Shown here: piece by piece, positions 50,377 to 57,851 of the stretch
Layout of the letters: every line of letters starts with the position of its first letter
Numbering within the stretch: the stretch's first letter is position 1
Source of the DNA: Streptomyces cellulosae
GTDB taxonomy: Bacteria > Actinomycetota > Actinomycetes > Streptomycetales > Streptomycetaceae
Reading direction: 5' to 3'
Length of the DNA stretch: 64,000 bases
Assembly: GCA_014655195.1 (NCBI GenBank)
Contig: BNBH01000014.1
Coordinates: 153,370-217,369 of the forward strand
The notes under the pieces: model-generated
Told to the model about the DNA's origin: nothing
The model's database searches: none
What the model saw: the letters and a program-made list of their open reading frames with translations, nothing else
Position numbers and translations under genes: made by a program

Positions 50377-50943
50377 ATGATGTCTGACCGTCCAGCGGCC
50401 TCCCCCGAGGCCTTTCGCCTGGCCGACGGAGATCTGGAAGATCTCGCATCGACCCTCGCTCGAACGGTGAACGAGGTGAACCGGCACGGCACTCTCCTGG
50501 ATCGACTGGCTTCCGAGGCTGGGACGGAGACGTCCAATCCTCACCCGCGGACCTCGCCCGCGGACCCGTCATCCGTCTTCATCCTGGCGCTGGGCGGCGA
50601 CGCCTACACAGCCGAGTTGCAGGCGCTGGCCGATTGGGTCAACCTCCTGCTGCTTCCCGTATACGGCCGGGAGGTCAACAGCACGCGGCCCTGGTGTTCG
50701 AGGTGGCACGAGCACCCGGAAGCGGTCGCGCGGCTGCACGGGCTGTGGCTGGCTTGGCAGCAGCTCACCGATGTGGAGGCCGGTCTCACCGGTCCGGCCA
50801 CATGGCACCGTGACCATCTGGATCACACCATGGCGCAACTCCGCGCTCCGGACGGTCCGTTCGCCGCCTGCACCACCAGCCCTTCGCGACCCGCGCACCG
50901 ACTGCTGTCCGCCCCGGAGCCGACTGCGGAGACCACCGCGTGA
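50377..50943 (+). CDS. DUF4913 domain protein
   Basis: This 188-residue protein has the DUF4913 core at about residues 70-165: ADWVNLLLLPVYGREVNSTRPWCSRWHEHPEAVARLHGLWLAWQQLT and WHRDHLDHTMAQLRAPDGPF. The family is found mainly on actinobacterial plasmids and integrative elements and has no known role. Its stop overlaps the GTG of the next gene (GTGA). Confidence 0.85.
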   Translation: MMSDRPAASPEAFRLADGDLEDLASTLARTVNEVNRHGTLLDRLASEAGTETSNPHPRTSPADPSSVFILALGGDAYTAELQALADWVNLLLLPVYGREVNSTRPWCSRWHEHPEAVARLHGLWLAWQQLTDVEAGLTGPATWHRDHLDHTMAQLRAPDGPFAACTTSPSRPAHRLLSAPEPTAETTA

Positions 50944-51149
50944 GCAACTCCGATGCCGACCAGGATCTCGTCCCGGAGACGTGGACGGACGAAGCGGAGG
51001 CGTACGTCGTAGCGGCTGCGCTCGGCACTTCCTCCCTCCCGGTACGAGTGTTCCTCGAAGAAGGAAATCTTGGCGCAGGCATTTATCGCTTCTGCGAACA
51101 ATCGCCCAGCGTTCCACCCCCACCCCAGCCCCGGTGGAGGACACGGTGA
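50940..51149 (+). CDS. small hypothetical protein, coupled to DUF4913 gene
   Basis: This 69-residue protein starts at GTG 50940, overlapping the upstream stop, and its own stop overlaps the next gene. The first 50 residues are acidic (SNSDADQDLVPETWTDEAEAYVVAAALG) and the end is Pro-rich. Its position just before a RelE-like frame suggests it might be an antitoxin partner, but no DNA-binding motif is visible. Confidence 0.5.
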   Translation: MSNSDADQDLVPETWTDEAEAYVVAAALGTSSLPVRVFLEEGNLGAGIYRFCEQSPSVPPPPQPRWRTR

Positions 51150-51652
51150 GCGCGGCGAAGTTCGGCTTCGCCGCGCATCCCGAAGCGCTCTCCGATCTGC
51201 GGGCGCTGCCGGCGCACGTGCGCAACCTGGCGCTGGTCGAGTTGCAGGACTTGGTGCACGGCAGTGACGACTGGTTGCCCTTGGAGGGCTCGCTGCGAGG
51301 GTTCCGGAAGGTCTACGTCGATCCAGAGGTGCAGTACCGCCTCGTCGTCCAGGTACGGGAGGCACCCGTACCCTCCGCGCACGCGCGCGAGATCTACCTG
51401 GTGGCAGCAGGACTACGCCGTGGCTACGCGGTCTACCGCGCGGCACAACGTCGCATGGGGCTCGAGCCTGCCGAGGGGCCCGTCCCGGACGTCCTGGAGG
51501 CAACCCACGCCCGTTCGCCGCGGGCTGCGTCCACCATGACCGGTAGGTCCTCCTCGACGACCGGCCAGGTCCGTTCCTCGATTTCGGAGCAGTCCGTGCC
51601 GCCCGTGACGTCGGCCCTCGGGAAACGGTCCTCGGCTTCTCTCAGGAGGTAG
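51146..51652 (+). CDS. RelE/ParE-like fold protein
   Basis: This 168-residue protein starts at GTG 51146 after GGAGG. Residues 3-100 resemble the RelE/ParE toxin fold (EALSDLRALPAHVRNLALVELQDLVHG, LRGFRKVYVDPEVQYRLVVQVRE, REIYLVAAGLRRGYAVYRAAQRRM). The remaining 60 residues are low complexity. A toxin function is only an inference from the fold pattern, and the catalytic residues cannot be checked by eye. Confidence 0.55.
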   Translation: MSAAKFGFAAHPEALSDLRALPAHVRNLALVELQDLVHGSDDWLPLEGSLRGFRKVYVDPEVQYRLVVQVREAPVPSAHAREIYLVAAGLRRGYAVYRAAQRRMGLEPAEGPVPDVLEATHARSPRAASTMTGRSSSTTGQVRSSISEQSVPPVTSALGKRSSASLRR

Positions 51653-51835
51653 GTAGTCCATGCACCGTGGGGCCCGATTCGCTCAAGGCAGACGTACTGC
51701 CCCAGGAACGACTACGACTTCAGGCGGCACCCATGTCAACGTACGAGTGTCCGGAAAAGAGCAGGTCAACGAGCATGCGAGCCACGGCTTGTTCAGCCCC
51801 GGCGGCCACCACCCACCCGTATCGAACGAGGCGAC

Positions 51836-52089
51836 ATGCGTCATACCGCTCCTCTGATCAACCACCACGCCGACGGTTCCGTCTGTCCCGCCGAGCACCG
51901 GCACACAACGACGGGCAAGCCGTGCCATCCCGACTGTTCGGCCGGGCGTACTCGTCGGCCGCCTGCTCGTGCGGCGACTGGCAAATGAGCAATCCGATCA
52001 AGGGCTACGTCAGCGAGAGCCGGAAGGCGCACCTGGCCGGCCACGCGGACTCGTTCCCCGCTCTTCGGGAGTTGCTCCGCCTCGGCTGA
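51836..52089 (+). pseudogene. small Cys/His-rich gene broken by a frameshift
   Basis: An ATG at 51836 opens RHTAPLINHHADGSVCPAEHRHTTTGKPCHPDCSAG and stops at 51988. The adjoining frame from about 51945 continues in the same style with AYSSAACSCGDWQMSNPIKGYVSESRKAHLAGHADSFPALRELLRLG, ending at 52089. One base too many in GGCCGGGCG near 51942 would explain the break. The CxC and CxxxxH pattern suggests a zinc-binding protein. Confidence 0.45.
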
Positions 52090-52133
52090 CTCCTCTTGCT
52101 CCACGCTCACCATCAATCAAGGAATTCGCTCTC

Positions 52134-52346
52134 ATGTCACATCACTTCACCGTCGGCGACCTGGTGCAGGCGCTGCAGGGTCTCCCGGATGACCTCCAGG
52201 TCCGCCTGGCTGTTCAGCCGGACTGGCCCTTCGCGCACTTCGTGGCCCCGCAGATCGTGTCGCATGACGGTGCCGTCTACATCGCGGAGGCGGGGCAGGC
52301 CGACTACCTGCCCCGACCGGTGGCCGAGTCCTTGGCCTGGGTCTGA
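52134..52346 (+). CDS. small hypothetical protein
   Basis: This 70-residue protein (SHHFTVGDLVQALQGLPDDLQVRLAVQPDWPFAHFVAPQIVSHDGAVYIAEAG) looks like a single compact domain. The VGDLVQALQGLPDDLQV start is shared by many small phage and plasmid proteins of unknown role. The ATG at 52134 has a weak AAGGAA site upstream. It is the last rightward gene before a strong terminator. Confidence 0.7.
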   Translation: MSHHFTVGDLVQALQGLPDDLQVRLAVQPDWPFAHFVAPQIVSHDGAVYIAEAGQADYLPRPVAESLAWV

Positions 52347-52401
52347 GGGTCTACCGCCCGTACGTCATTCCTCCCTTTCCTCTCGGTCGTCTTCACGTTT
52401 C

Positions 52402-52436
52402 AGGCCGCCCTGCCGATTCCTTCGGCAGGGCGGCCT
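52402..52436. terminator. bidirectional terminator between the two convergent halves of the element
   Basis: A perfect 15-bp stem (AGGCCGCCCTGCCGA and its complement) with a short loop ends the rightward genes and faces the leftward hypothetical gene that ends at 52445. Confidence 0.88.
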
Positions 52437-52444
52437 TCGGTCTG

Positions 52445-52843
52445 TCAGCCCAGGTACAGGCCGGCGAATGTTCCGTCGAAGCCGAGGTCAGCCATGGCTG
52501 CCGCGACCGTCGGGTAGTGCATCCGGTTCGGCTGCGCTTGTCGGAGGAGGTGGTCGAAGTCCGCTCTGGTGATCTCCGGCTCGGCCCAGTGATGCCCGCA
52601 GCGGCATCGGATCCAGACGTGGCGTCCCTGGTTGATGAACAGCCAGTCCCGCCGCGCGTCACACGCGGAGCACAGCACCGGGATACCTCCGAGGGGGTAC
52701 TCGCCGGGGTGTCCAATGACGCGGATCGCCGTCGGCCCCGTTGAAGGCTCCATGGCGTTCCAAACCTGCAGCAGCGAACCGTGCTCGGCCGTCGGAAGCT
52801 GCGCATGCTGGGTCGTGGTGGGGCGCGGAATCGTTCTGTTCAC
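52445..52843 (-). CDS. hypothetical protein with zinc-ribbon-like cysteines
   Basis: From a GTG at 52843 (GGAAAGG 7 bases upstream) a 132-residue protein is read. It has VLCSACDARRDWLFINQGRHVWIRCRCGHHWAEPEITRADFDHLL; the four cysteines in CSAC and CRC with nearby His suggest a zinc ribbon. It ends with MHYPTVAAAMADLGFDGTFAGLYLG. The ATG at 52891 would add 16 residues and overlap the relaxase stop. Function is unknown, though its place after the relaxase suggests a transfer accessory. Confidence 0.65.
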   Translation of the reverse strand: MNRTIPRPTTTQHAQLPTAEHGSLLQVWNAMEPSTGPTAIRVIGHPGEYPLGGIPVLCSACDARRDWLFINQGRHVWIRCRCGHHWAEPEITRADFDHLLRQAQPNRMHYPTVAAAMADLGFDGTFAGLYLG

Positions 52844-52887
52844 TGTGGGGCCTTTCCATGAAGGGATCCTCGGTGGTAGGTCCGTGC

Positions 52888-54582
52888 TCATCGGCCGGGA
52901 TTGTGGCGTCGGTGTTGTTCAAGGGTTGCCATGGCGGGGCGCGCGGTAGTCGCCCCGGCAGCGCGGGCTCGCGGGAGCTTGGGCTCTGCAGGTAGGTCGG
53001 CGAGGCGGCGGACGCGCCAGACGAGGACCTGCTCGATGTCGACGGCGGTATCGAGCTCGCGGAGGTCGACGGCTTGACGCAGGAGGGATCGAGAGTCGTG
53101 ACCTGCGGCTTCGGCCGAGGCGAGGGTGGCGTTCAGGGCGTGCATAGGCTGCTGAGGGCCGAGGATCGGGGTGGTCGTGGTGCTAAGGATGTCGTGGATG
53201 GTTTCGTGCTGGCGGCGCCAGTTCATGGCCGGTAGCTGCTGCCCTTGGCCGCGGAGGTTGTTGATCGGTGTGGCGGCCGCCTGTCGGTAGGCCGCGCGGA
53301 GATGCACAGCGGTCTGACGTGCGGCGGCGGCTTGTTGAGCATGGCCTCGGGCAGCGTGCCAGCGGGCTGCTGCGAGGGTGGTGAGAACAAGGGTGGACAG
53401 GACCATGGCGGTGGTGCCGCCGTCCTCGCCTCGGCCGAGGGCGGCGCCGGCGTGGATGATGCCACGGGCGGCTGAGCGCAGGGCTCGATGGTCGGCTCGT
53501 TCGGCGCGGATGTGACTGCGGGTGGCGCGCTCAAAGGCCCTTGCCGCGGTGAGGAGTTCGACTCGGGTAGCGGGGGCTGAGGTGGCTACGAGGGCGTCGA
53601 GGACTTCGCCGACGGCGGGCAGGAGTGCGGCGGCCTGGTCATCATCCGCGTGCAGGGTGGCCAGGGTCGTCTCGATGACTGTGGCGGCTCGGCGGCGCGC
53701 GGTCGCGGGCTGGGGCGGTGCGTCCGGGGTCGTCCCGGTGGCACCCTCGGCTGCGTTCCGGAGGCGGGTGCGGATCTTGGGGAGGGAGAGGTCAGGGGCG
53801 AGCGTGGAGCCTGAGAACCAGACCGGCTGTTGGTCGGCGTTGCGGTCTCCTGGGAGGGCGACGGCGTAGCCGAGGAGGTCACCAGAGGGGGCGTGCCGGA
53901 GTTTGGTGCGCAGGCCGGCGTCCTGGAGGCGGCGGAGAAATTCGGTTTCGGTCGCCGCTCCGGCGAGGGCTTGGCGTACGGCGGTGCGGAGGGTGTCGCG
54001 GGGTGTTTCTGGGCGACCGGTGCGGGTGGCCTTGCGGCGTTCGGCTGCGGTGGCGCGCTTGGCGGCGGTGCCGTCTCCAGGATTGAGGCGGCGCAGGCCG
54101 AGCTGCTTCTCCAGAGCTCGGCACGCGGCTTGTGTCTTGGGCCAGTCGCAGTCGATGCGGGCGCGGCGTAGGTCGCCTCGGACGAGGGTGGCGGCGATGT
54201 GGATGTGGTCGTCGGCGTGCCGGACGGCGACCCAGCGGCATGAGTCGGGGTCGCCGTCCCGCGCGATGCCGACTTCACGGAGGACGTGGCGGGCGACCAT
54301 GTCCCACTCGTCATCGGTCAGGTGGCGGTCCTCGGGGGCTGTCCGTACAGAGCAGTGCCAGACGTGCCTGGCCGGAGCGCGGTCGCCGGCCTGCTTGACG
54401 CGGAGGTCGAGGACGGTGGCCAGGTGCTTGACCGTGGTCTGTGGGTCGCGGCCGGGATCCGGCGCGAAGCCGTCCCAGCTACCGACGAGGTGGGGGTCGG
54501 TGTGTTCGTTGTGGCGCCCGGGGCCATAGAGGTAAGCGAGCAGACCGTGCGTGCGGCTACCCCGGGTGACGTTGGGGTTCAT
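52888..54582 (-). CDS. relaxase/mobilisation nuclease (MobA/VirD2-like, MOBP-type)
   Basis: This 564-residue protein nicks the transfer origin and pilots the single strand. The N-terminal domain starts NPNVTRGSRTHGLLAYLYGPGR and contains the metal-binding histidine motif VRHADDHIHIAATLVR near residue 125, typical of MOBP-like relaxases in actinobacteria. The C-terminal 300 residues are helical, Ala- and Arg-rich. Its start overlaps the stop of mobC (ATGA). With VirB4 and VirD4 in the same element it indicates single-strand conjugation. Confidence 0.9.
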   Translation of the reverse strand: MNPNVTRGSRTHGLLAYLYGPGRHNEHTDPHLVGSWDGFAPDPGRDPQTTVKHLATVLDLRVKQAGDRAPARHVWHCSVRTAPEDRHLTDDEWDMVARHVLREVGIARDGDPDSCRWVAVRHADDHIHIAATLVRGDLRRARIDCDWPKTQAACRALEKQLGLRRLNPGDGTAAKRATAAERRKATRTGRPETPRDTLRTAVRQALAGAATETEFLRRLQDAGLRTKLRHAPSGDLLGYAVALPGDRNADQQPVWFSGSTLAPDLSLPKIRTRLRNAAEGATGTTPDAPPQPATARRRAATVIETTLATLHADDDQAAALLPAVGEVLDALVATSAPATRVELLTAARAFERATRSHIRAERADHRALRSAARGIIHAGAALGRGEDGGTTAMVLSTLVLTTLAAARWHAARGHAQQAAAARQTAVHLRAAYRQAAATPINNLRGQGQQLPAMNWRRQHETIHDILSTTTTPILGPQQPMHALNATLASAEAAGHDSRSLLRQAVDLRELDTAVDIEQVLVWRVRRLADLPAEPKLPRARAAGATTARPAMATLEQHRRHNPGR

Positions 54583-55217
54583 GCGGGCCGCCGGGTGACC
54601 AGGGCGTCGGCTGCCTGGTCGATGCGGTGGACAACGCCGCGCACTCGGGCGAGGACCGGAGCGAGTTCCTCCAGGTGAGGGACCATGCCGCTGTTGGCAG
54701 CGCGAGTGAGCTGGTTGAGGTTGTTGCCGACCCTGGCGAGCTGGGTGCGCAGGGCGGCCAGTTCATCCACCAGCGCGTCGCGGTGTTCGTTCGGTTCAAG
54801 GGACACGCTTCCGCGTGCGGCGGCGAGACCGGCGGCAGCGAGGTAGCGAGCGGTGGTGACTGCTCGGCGTCGGGCTTCGGCAGTGATCTCGGTGTATTCG
54901 TCGTCGTTGACGCGGACGGTGAGGAACCGCTCGCGGTGGCGCGGCTTCGCTACGCGGGTACGACGACGCGGCTGGCGCGCGACGGCGGTTACGGCGTGGG
55001 CGTGCTGATCCTCCCCCGGGCCAGGTGCCTTCTGCGCCGGCGGGTCTTCGGGCGCCCTCGCCCGGAGACCCGCCGCTCCGTCCTCGTCCCCCTGGGCGGG
55101 GACGGGTCCGTACGTCGCCCGGTAGGAGTGTCGTACGGGATAGCTTGCTCGGCCGGTGGCCGTGGGGTGGTCACGCTCGGGACCGTCGTCAGGTGCGGTG
55201 GAGGTCGGCCGGCTCAT
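54579..55217 (-). CDS. mobC: MobC-like relaxosome accessory protein
   Basis: This 212-residue protein has a disordered N-terminal 95 residues, then a ribbon-helix-helix/MobC domain: RFLTVRVNDDEYTEITAEARRRAVTTARYLAAAGL, followed by the MobC signature ELAALRTQLARVGNNLNQLTRAANSG. MobC opens DNA at the transfer origin and extends the melted region for the relaxase. It is translationally coupled to both neighbours. The origin of transfer should lie near this operon. Confidence 0.9.
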   Translation of the reverse strand: MSRPTSTAPDDGPERDHPTATGRASYPVRHSYRATYGPVPAQGDEDGAAGLRARAPEDPPAQKAPGPGEDQHAHAVTAVARQPRRRTRVAKPRHRERFLTVRVNDDEYTEITAEARRRAVTTARYLAAAGLAAARGSVSLEPNEHRDALVDELAALRTQLARVGNNLNQLTRAANSGMVPHLEELAPVLARVRGVVHRIDQAADALVTRRPA

Positions 55218-55438
55218 CGGTTGCTGTCCGGCTGGCGCTCGGTGGTCTCGCGGACGAGGTCCTCAATCCAGTCCATGGCGAGCACGGGGGCGTGCAGTGT
55301 CCAGGGGCGTTGTCCTGGGTGGCGCTGGACGGCCCAAATTCCGTCGGGATGGGGCTGGACGTGGTGGATGTGGCCGTAGTGGTGCAGAACGGTGAGCCAG
55401 GCGTCGACCTCGGCTGCGTTGGCAGGGGTGGTGCGCAC
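55214..55438 (-). CDS. small hypothetical protein upstream of mobC
   Basis: This 74-residue protein starts at GTG 55438 (RTTPANAAEVDAWLTVLHHYGHIHHVQPHPDGIWAVQRHPG) and ends inside the mobC start (ATGA). It resembles small proteins of actinobacterial integrative elements but has no known function. The coupling to mobC suggests a role in the relaxosome. Confidence 0.65.
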   Translation of the reverse strand: MRTTPANAAEVDAWLTVLHHYGHIHHVQPHPDGIWAVQRHPGQRPWTLHAPVLAMDWIEDLVRETTERQPDSNR

Positions 55439-55538
55439 GGGGTGCTCCGGCGAAATCGGTTCGGTGAGAGGAATGTTGTCCGGTGACCGGGGCGGGTGAC
55501 CGGCCGGGTGTCCGGCTGTCCGGTCACCCGCCCCTGAG

Positions 55539-56522
55539 TCAGGAGGTGCTGGCCGGCTGTCCGAGTTCTTCGCGCAGCTGGACCATGAGGGCGGTCAGGG
55601 CGTCGTTGGACAGCGGTATCTGCTGACCGCGGATGGCGTCGGCGACCACCCGGCGGGTGAGTTTCTCCTTGGCTCGGACAGCGTCCTTGGCGATGCGGAG
55701 GAGTTCGGCGTTGTCCGGGTGTCCGTGCAGGTGGCCGCGCTGCCCGGGAGCGGAAGGTGTCCTGTCCGAGCCGGTGGCGGGCCGTCCCCTCTCGGTGTTC
55801 TGCGGCTTGGTGTCCGAGGCGGGCAAGGTGTCCGGCTGGCCAGTCGGGCGGCGGGTGTCCTGTCCGAGGGGGCCGGGTGTCCGCCGGCCCTCGGCCGCTG
55901 CCTGTCCGCCGGACTCGGTGTCTGTCCCCTCGGGCAGTCGGAGACGCTCGGGCTGACCGGTGACCGGGACACCGGGGCTCCGACGGTGCGCCTGTCCAGG
56001 AGCCCTGTCCCGGCCGACCGTGACCGAGGTCGGCTGTCCGGAGTTGGGCCCAGGACCCGACAGCGGTGTCCGCCCGGAGCCCGTCCGGACACTCGGGTCG
56101 CGGGCGATGAGGATGTAGAGGTGGACGGCTCCGGCCAGGGCGAGCGGGGCGATGGTGGACAGGACGGCGACCACGGTGTCTCCGAGCTGGAGACCAGGGG
56201 CGTCGGTCTGCTGGTTGAGGCGGACGGCGTGGAGGGCGTTGGCCCAGATGCTGGCGGCGGTAGCGGTGCCGAAGAGGGTCCAGACGTAGAAGCGGGCACG
56301 CAGGGGTGCGTTCTTCAGGACCAGGAGGGCACGGACGCCGTAGGCGATGAAGCCGTCGATGACCAGAGGGAAGAGGTAGGTCAGCAGGCCTCGGACGTGG
56401 ATGGCGGCGGCCATCTGCTGCAGGGCGTCGTAGGAGAGGGCACAGCCCGCGCCGCCGAGGGCGATGATGGCGGCGCGGTCGTAGCCGTTGATGCGCGCCG
56501 CTGTCGGCGTCGTGCTGGTCAT
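55539..56522 (-). CDS. DUF2637 membrane protein
   Basis: This 327-residue protein has four membrane segments in residues 13-145 (AAIIALGGAGCALSYDALQQMAAAIHV; LTYLFPLVIDGFIAYGVRALLVL; FYVWTLFGTATAASIWANALHAV; VVAVLSTIAPLALAGAVHLYILI), the DUF2637 pattern. A long Pro-, Gly- and Arg-rich linker follows, then a C-terminal helical stretch (DNAELLRIAKDAVRAKEKLTRRVVADAIRGQQIPLSNDALTALMVQL) like a small DNA-binding tail. DUF2637 proteins are typical of actinobacterial integrative elements and linked to spread functions. Start overlaps the WhiB stop. Confidence 0.88.
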   Translation of the reverse strand: MTSTTPTAARINGYDRAAIIALGGAGCALSYDALQQMAAAIHVRGLLTYLFPLVIDGFIAYGVRALLVLKNAPLRARFYVWTLFGTATAASIWANALHAVRLNQQTDAPGLQLGDTVVAVLSTIAPLALAGAVHLYILIARDPSVRTGSGRTPLSGPGPNSGQPTSVTVGRDRAPGQAHRRSPGVPVTGQPERLRLPEGTDTESGGQAAAEGRRTPGPLGQDTRRPTGQPDTLPASDTKPQNTERGRPATGSDRTPSAPGQRGHLHGHPDNAELLRIAKDAVRAKEKLTRRVVADAIRGQQIPLSNDALTALMVQLREELGQPASTS

Positions 56523-57067
56523 GCCGCTGTCCTGTAGCTGCCAGGCTGGTCCTTACCGCTGGTGGCGTCCTGGTCATGGCTGAGGTCGCGGTTGCGGTGG
56601 GCTCGACGTTCGGCTCGGTAGACCTTCTGGGCGTGCTCAAAGGTGACCTGGAGGATCCAGGCGAGGCGCTCCGGGGGGATTCCGCCGAGGTAGGCGGCGC
56701 GGATCACCGCCTGGCGTTCGGCGTGGGTGAGGTGGACGTCGCGGCCGGCGAGGGCCTCGGCGACGCGGCGGCGGTCGAGGCGGGCTGCGATCTTGCTGTG
56801 CATCGAGGCGCGCTCCTCCTCGGTGAGGCCGCCTCGGATGCCGAAGGTGTCGTTGGTTTCCAGGGCGGCGTCGAGGCAGGCGCGGCGGACGGGACACTGG
56901 GCGCACAGCCTCTTGGCCGCTGCGATCTTGTCGATCTCGTCGGCCTCGGGGAAGAACCACTCGGGGTCGGGCTGGTGGTGTTCGGACGGCTGGCAGGCGG
57001 CGCGGGCCTGCCAGGTCTGGTCCCCGCGGAGGCGGTACTGGGCCGAGGGGTTCGGGGTGTCGTGCAT
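56519..57067 (-). CDS. WhiB-family iron-sulfur transcription factor
   Basis: This 182-residue protein has the four cluster cysteines (25, 55, 58, 64; RAACQP and RLCAQCPVRRACL) and the GIRGG turn (76-80). It is longer than usual: after the WhiB domain it has about 80 residues with a helix-turn-helix look (LTHAERQAVIRAAYLGGIPPERLAWILQVTFEHAQKVYRAER). Element-borne WhiB proteins probably control transfer or maintenance genes together with host sigma factors. It is coupled to DUF2637. Confidence 0.92.
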   Translation of the reverse strand: MHDTPNPSAQYRLRGDQTWQARAACQPSEHHQPDPEWFFPEADEIDKIAAAKRLCAQCPVRRACLDAALETNDTFGIRGGLTEEERASMHSKIAARLDRRRVAEALAGRDVHLTHAERQAVIRAAYLGGIPPERLAWILQVTFEHAQKVYRAERRAHRNRDLSHDQDATSGKDQPGSYRTAA

Positions 57068-57158
57068 CAGGGCTGTTGCTCCGTGGTGTTCCGCGCGCGG
57101 GCATGCGTCTGCGGAGGGTGCATGGTCTGGGTGTGTTGCGGTGCGCGCTCTGACGAGG

Positions 57159-57851
57159 TCAGGCGGCGTGGCGGCGTCTGCGGTCGACGGGCTCGAAGGT
57201 GACGCGGGTGGTCATCTCGGCGAGCCTGGAGGCGACGCGGTCGCCCAGTTGGTCGCGGAGGTCGCGCATGGCGAGGTTGGTGGTGATCAGCGTCGGGAGC
57301 ATCAGGTTGTAGCGGCGGTTGATGAGCCGGTACGTGATCTCCTCGACCCATTCGGAGGCCTTGGCCGCGCCGAGGTCGTCCAGGATCAGCAGCGGGTAGC
57401 GGCTGACCGTCTCCAGTTCGCGCTCGGTGTCGTGGCCGGAGCGGGGGCGCAGGTCCGCGTACAGGTCGGCGGCCGTGGTGGCCCGCCACCGCAGGACGAG
57501 GCCCGCCTCCGCGAGGGCCCGGACAGCACCGTACGCCTGGTGGGTCTTGCCCGCGCCGGTGACTCCGGCCATGAGCAGGCTGGGGCCGGTGGTGATCTGC
57601 TGGCGCGCGCCGGGGTTCGGTGCTTCGGCCTGGGCGATGACGTCGCGGGCCCAGGCCAGCACGTCGGGGTGGTCGGCCCGGGCCGTCCGGTAGCGCGGGG
57701 GCAGTCGGGCCTCCAGCAGGGCCAGTGCCGTGTACGGCTGGGCGTCGGCAGGGGCCGCGGGGAGGTCCTGTGGGTTCATGCCCCGGGCGGCGAGGATCCG
57801 CTGCAGTCGCTGGAGGGCTCCGGCCCCGAGGAGCTCGGGCTCGCGGCTCAT
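57159..57851 (-). CDS. DnaC/IstB-like helicase-loader ATPase
   Basis: This 230-residue AAA+ ATPase has Walker A GVTGAGKTHQAYGAV (about residue 99), Walker B PLLILDDLGAAKASEW (about 150), and sensor TLITTNLAMRDL. This is the layout of DnaC-like loaders of plasmids and phages. It probably loads host DnaB at the element's origin together with the Rep-like protein whose stop overlaps its start (TGATG). GGAG lies 6 bases before the ATG. Confidence 0.88.
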   Translation of the reverse strand: MSREPELLGAGALQRLQRILAARGMNPQDLPAAPADAQPYTALALLEARLPPRYRTARADHPDVLAWARDVIAQAEAPNPGARQQITTGPSLLMAGVTGAGKTHQAYGAVRALAEAGLVLRWRATTAADLYADLRPRSGHDTERELETVSRYPLLILDDLGAAKASEWVEEITYRLINRRYNLMLPTLITTNLAMRDLRDQLGDRVASRLAEMTTRVTFEPVDRRRRHAA

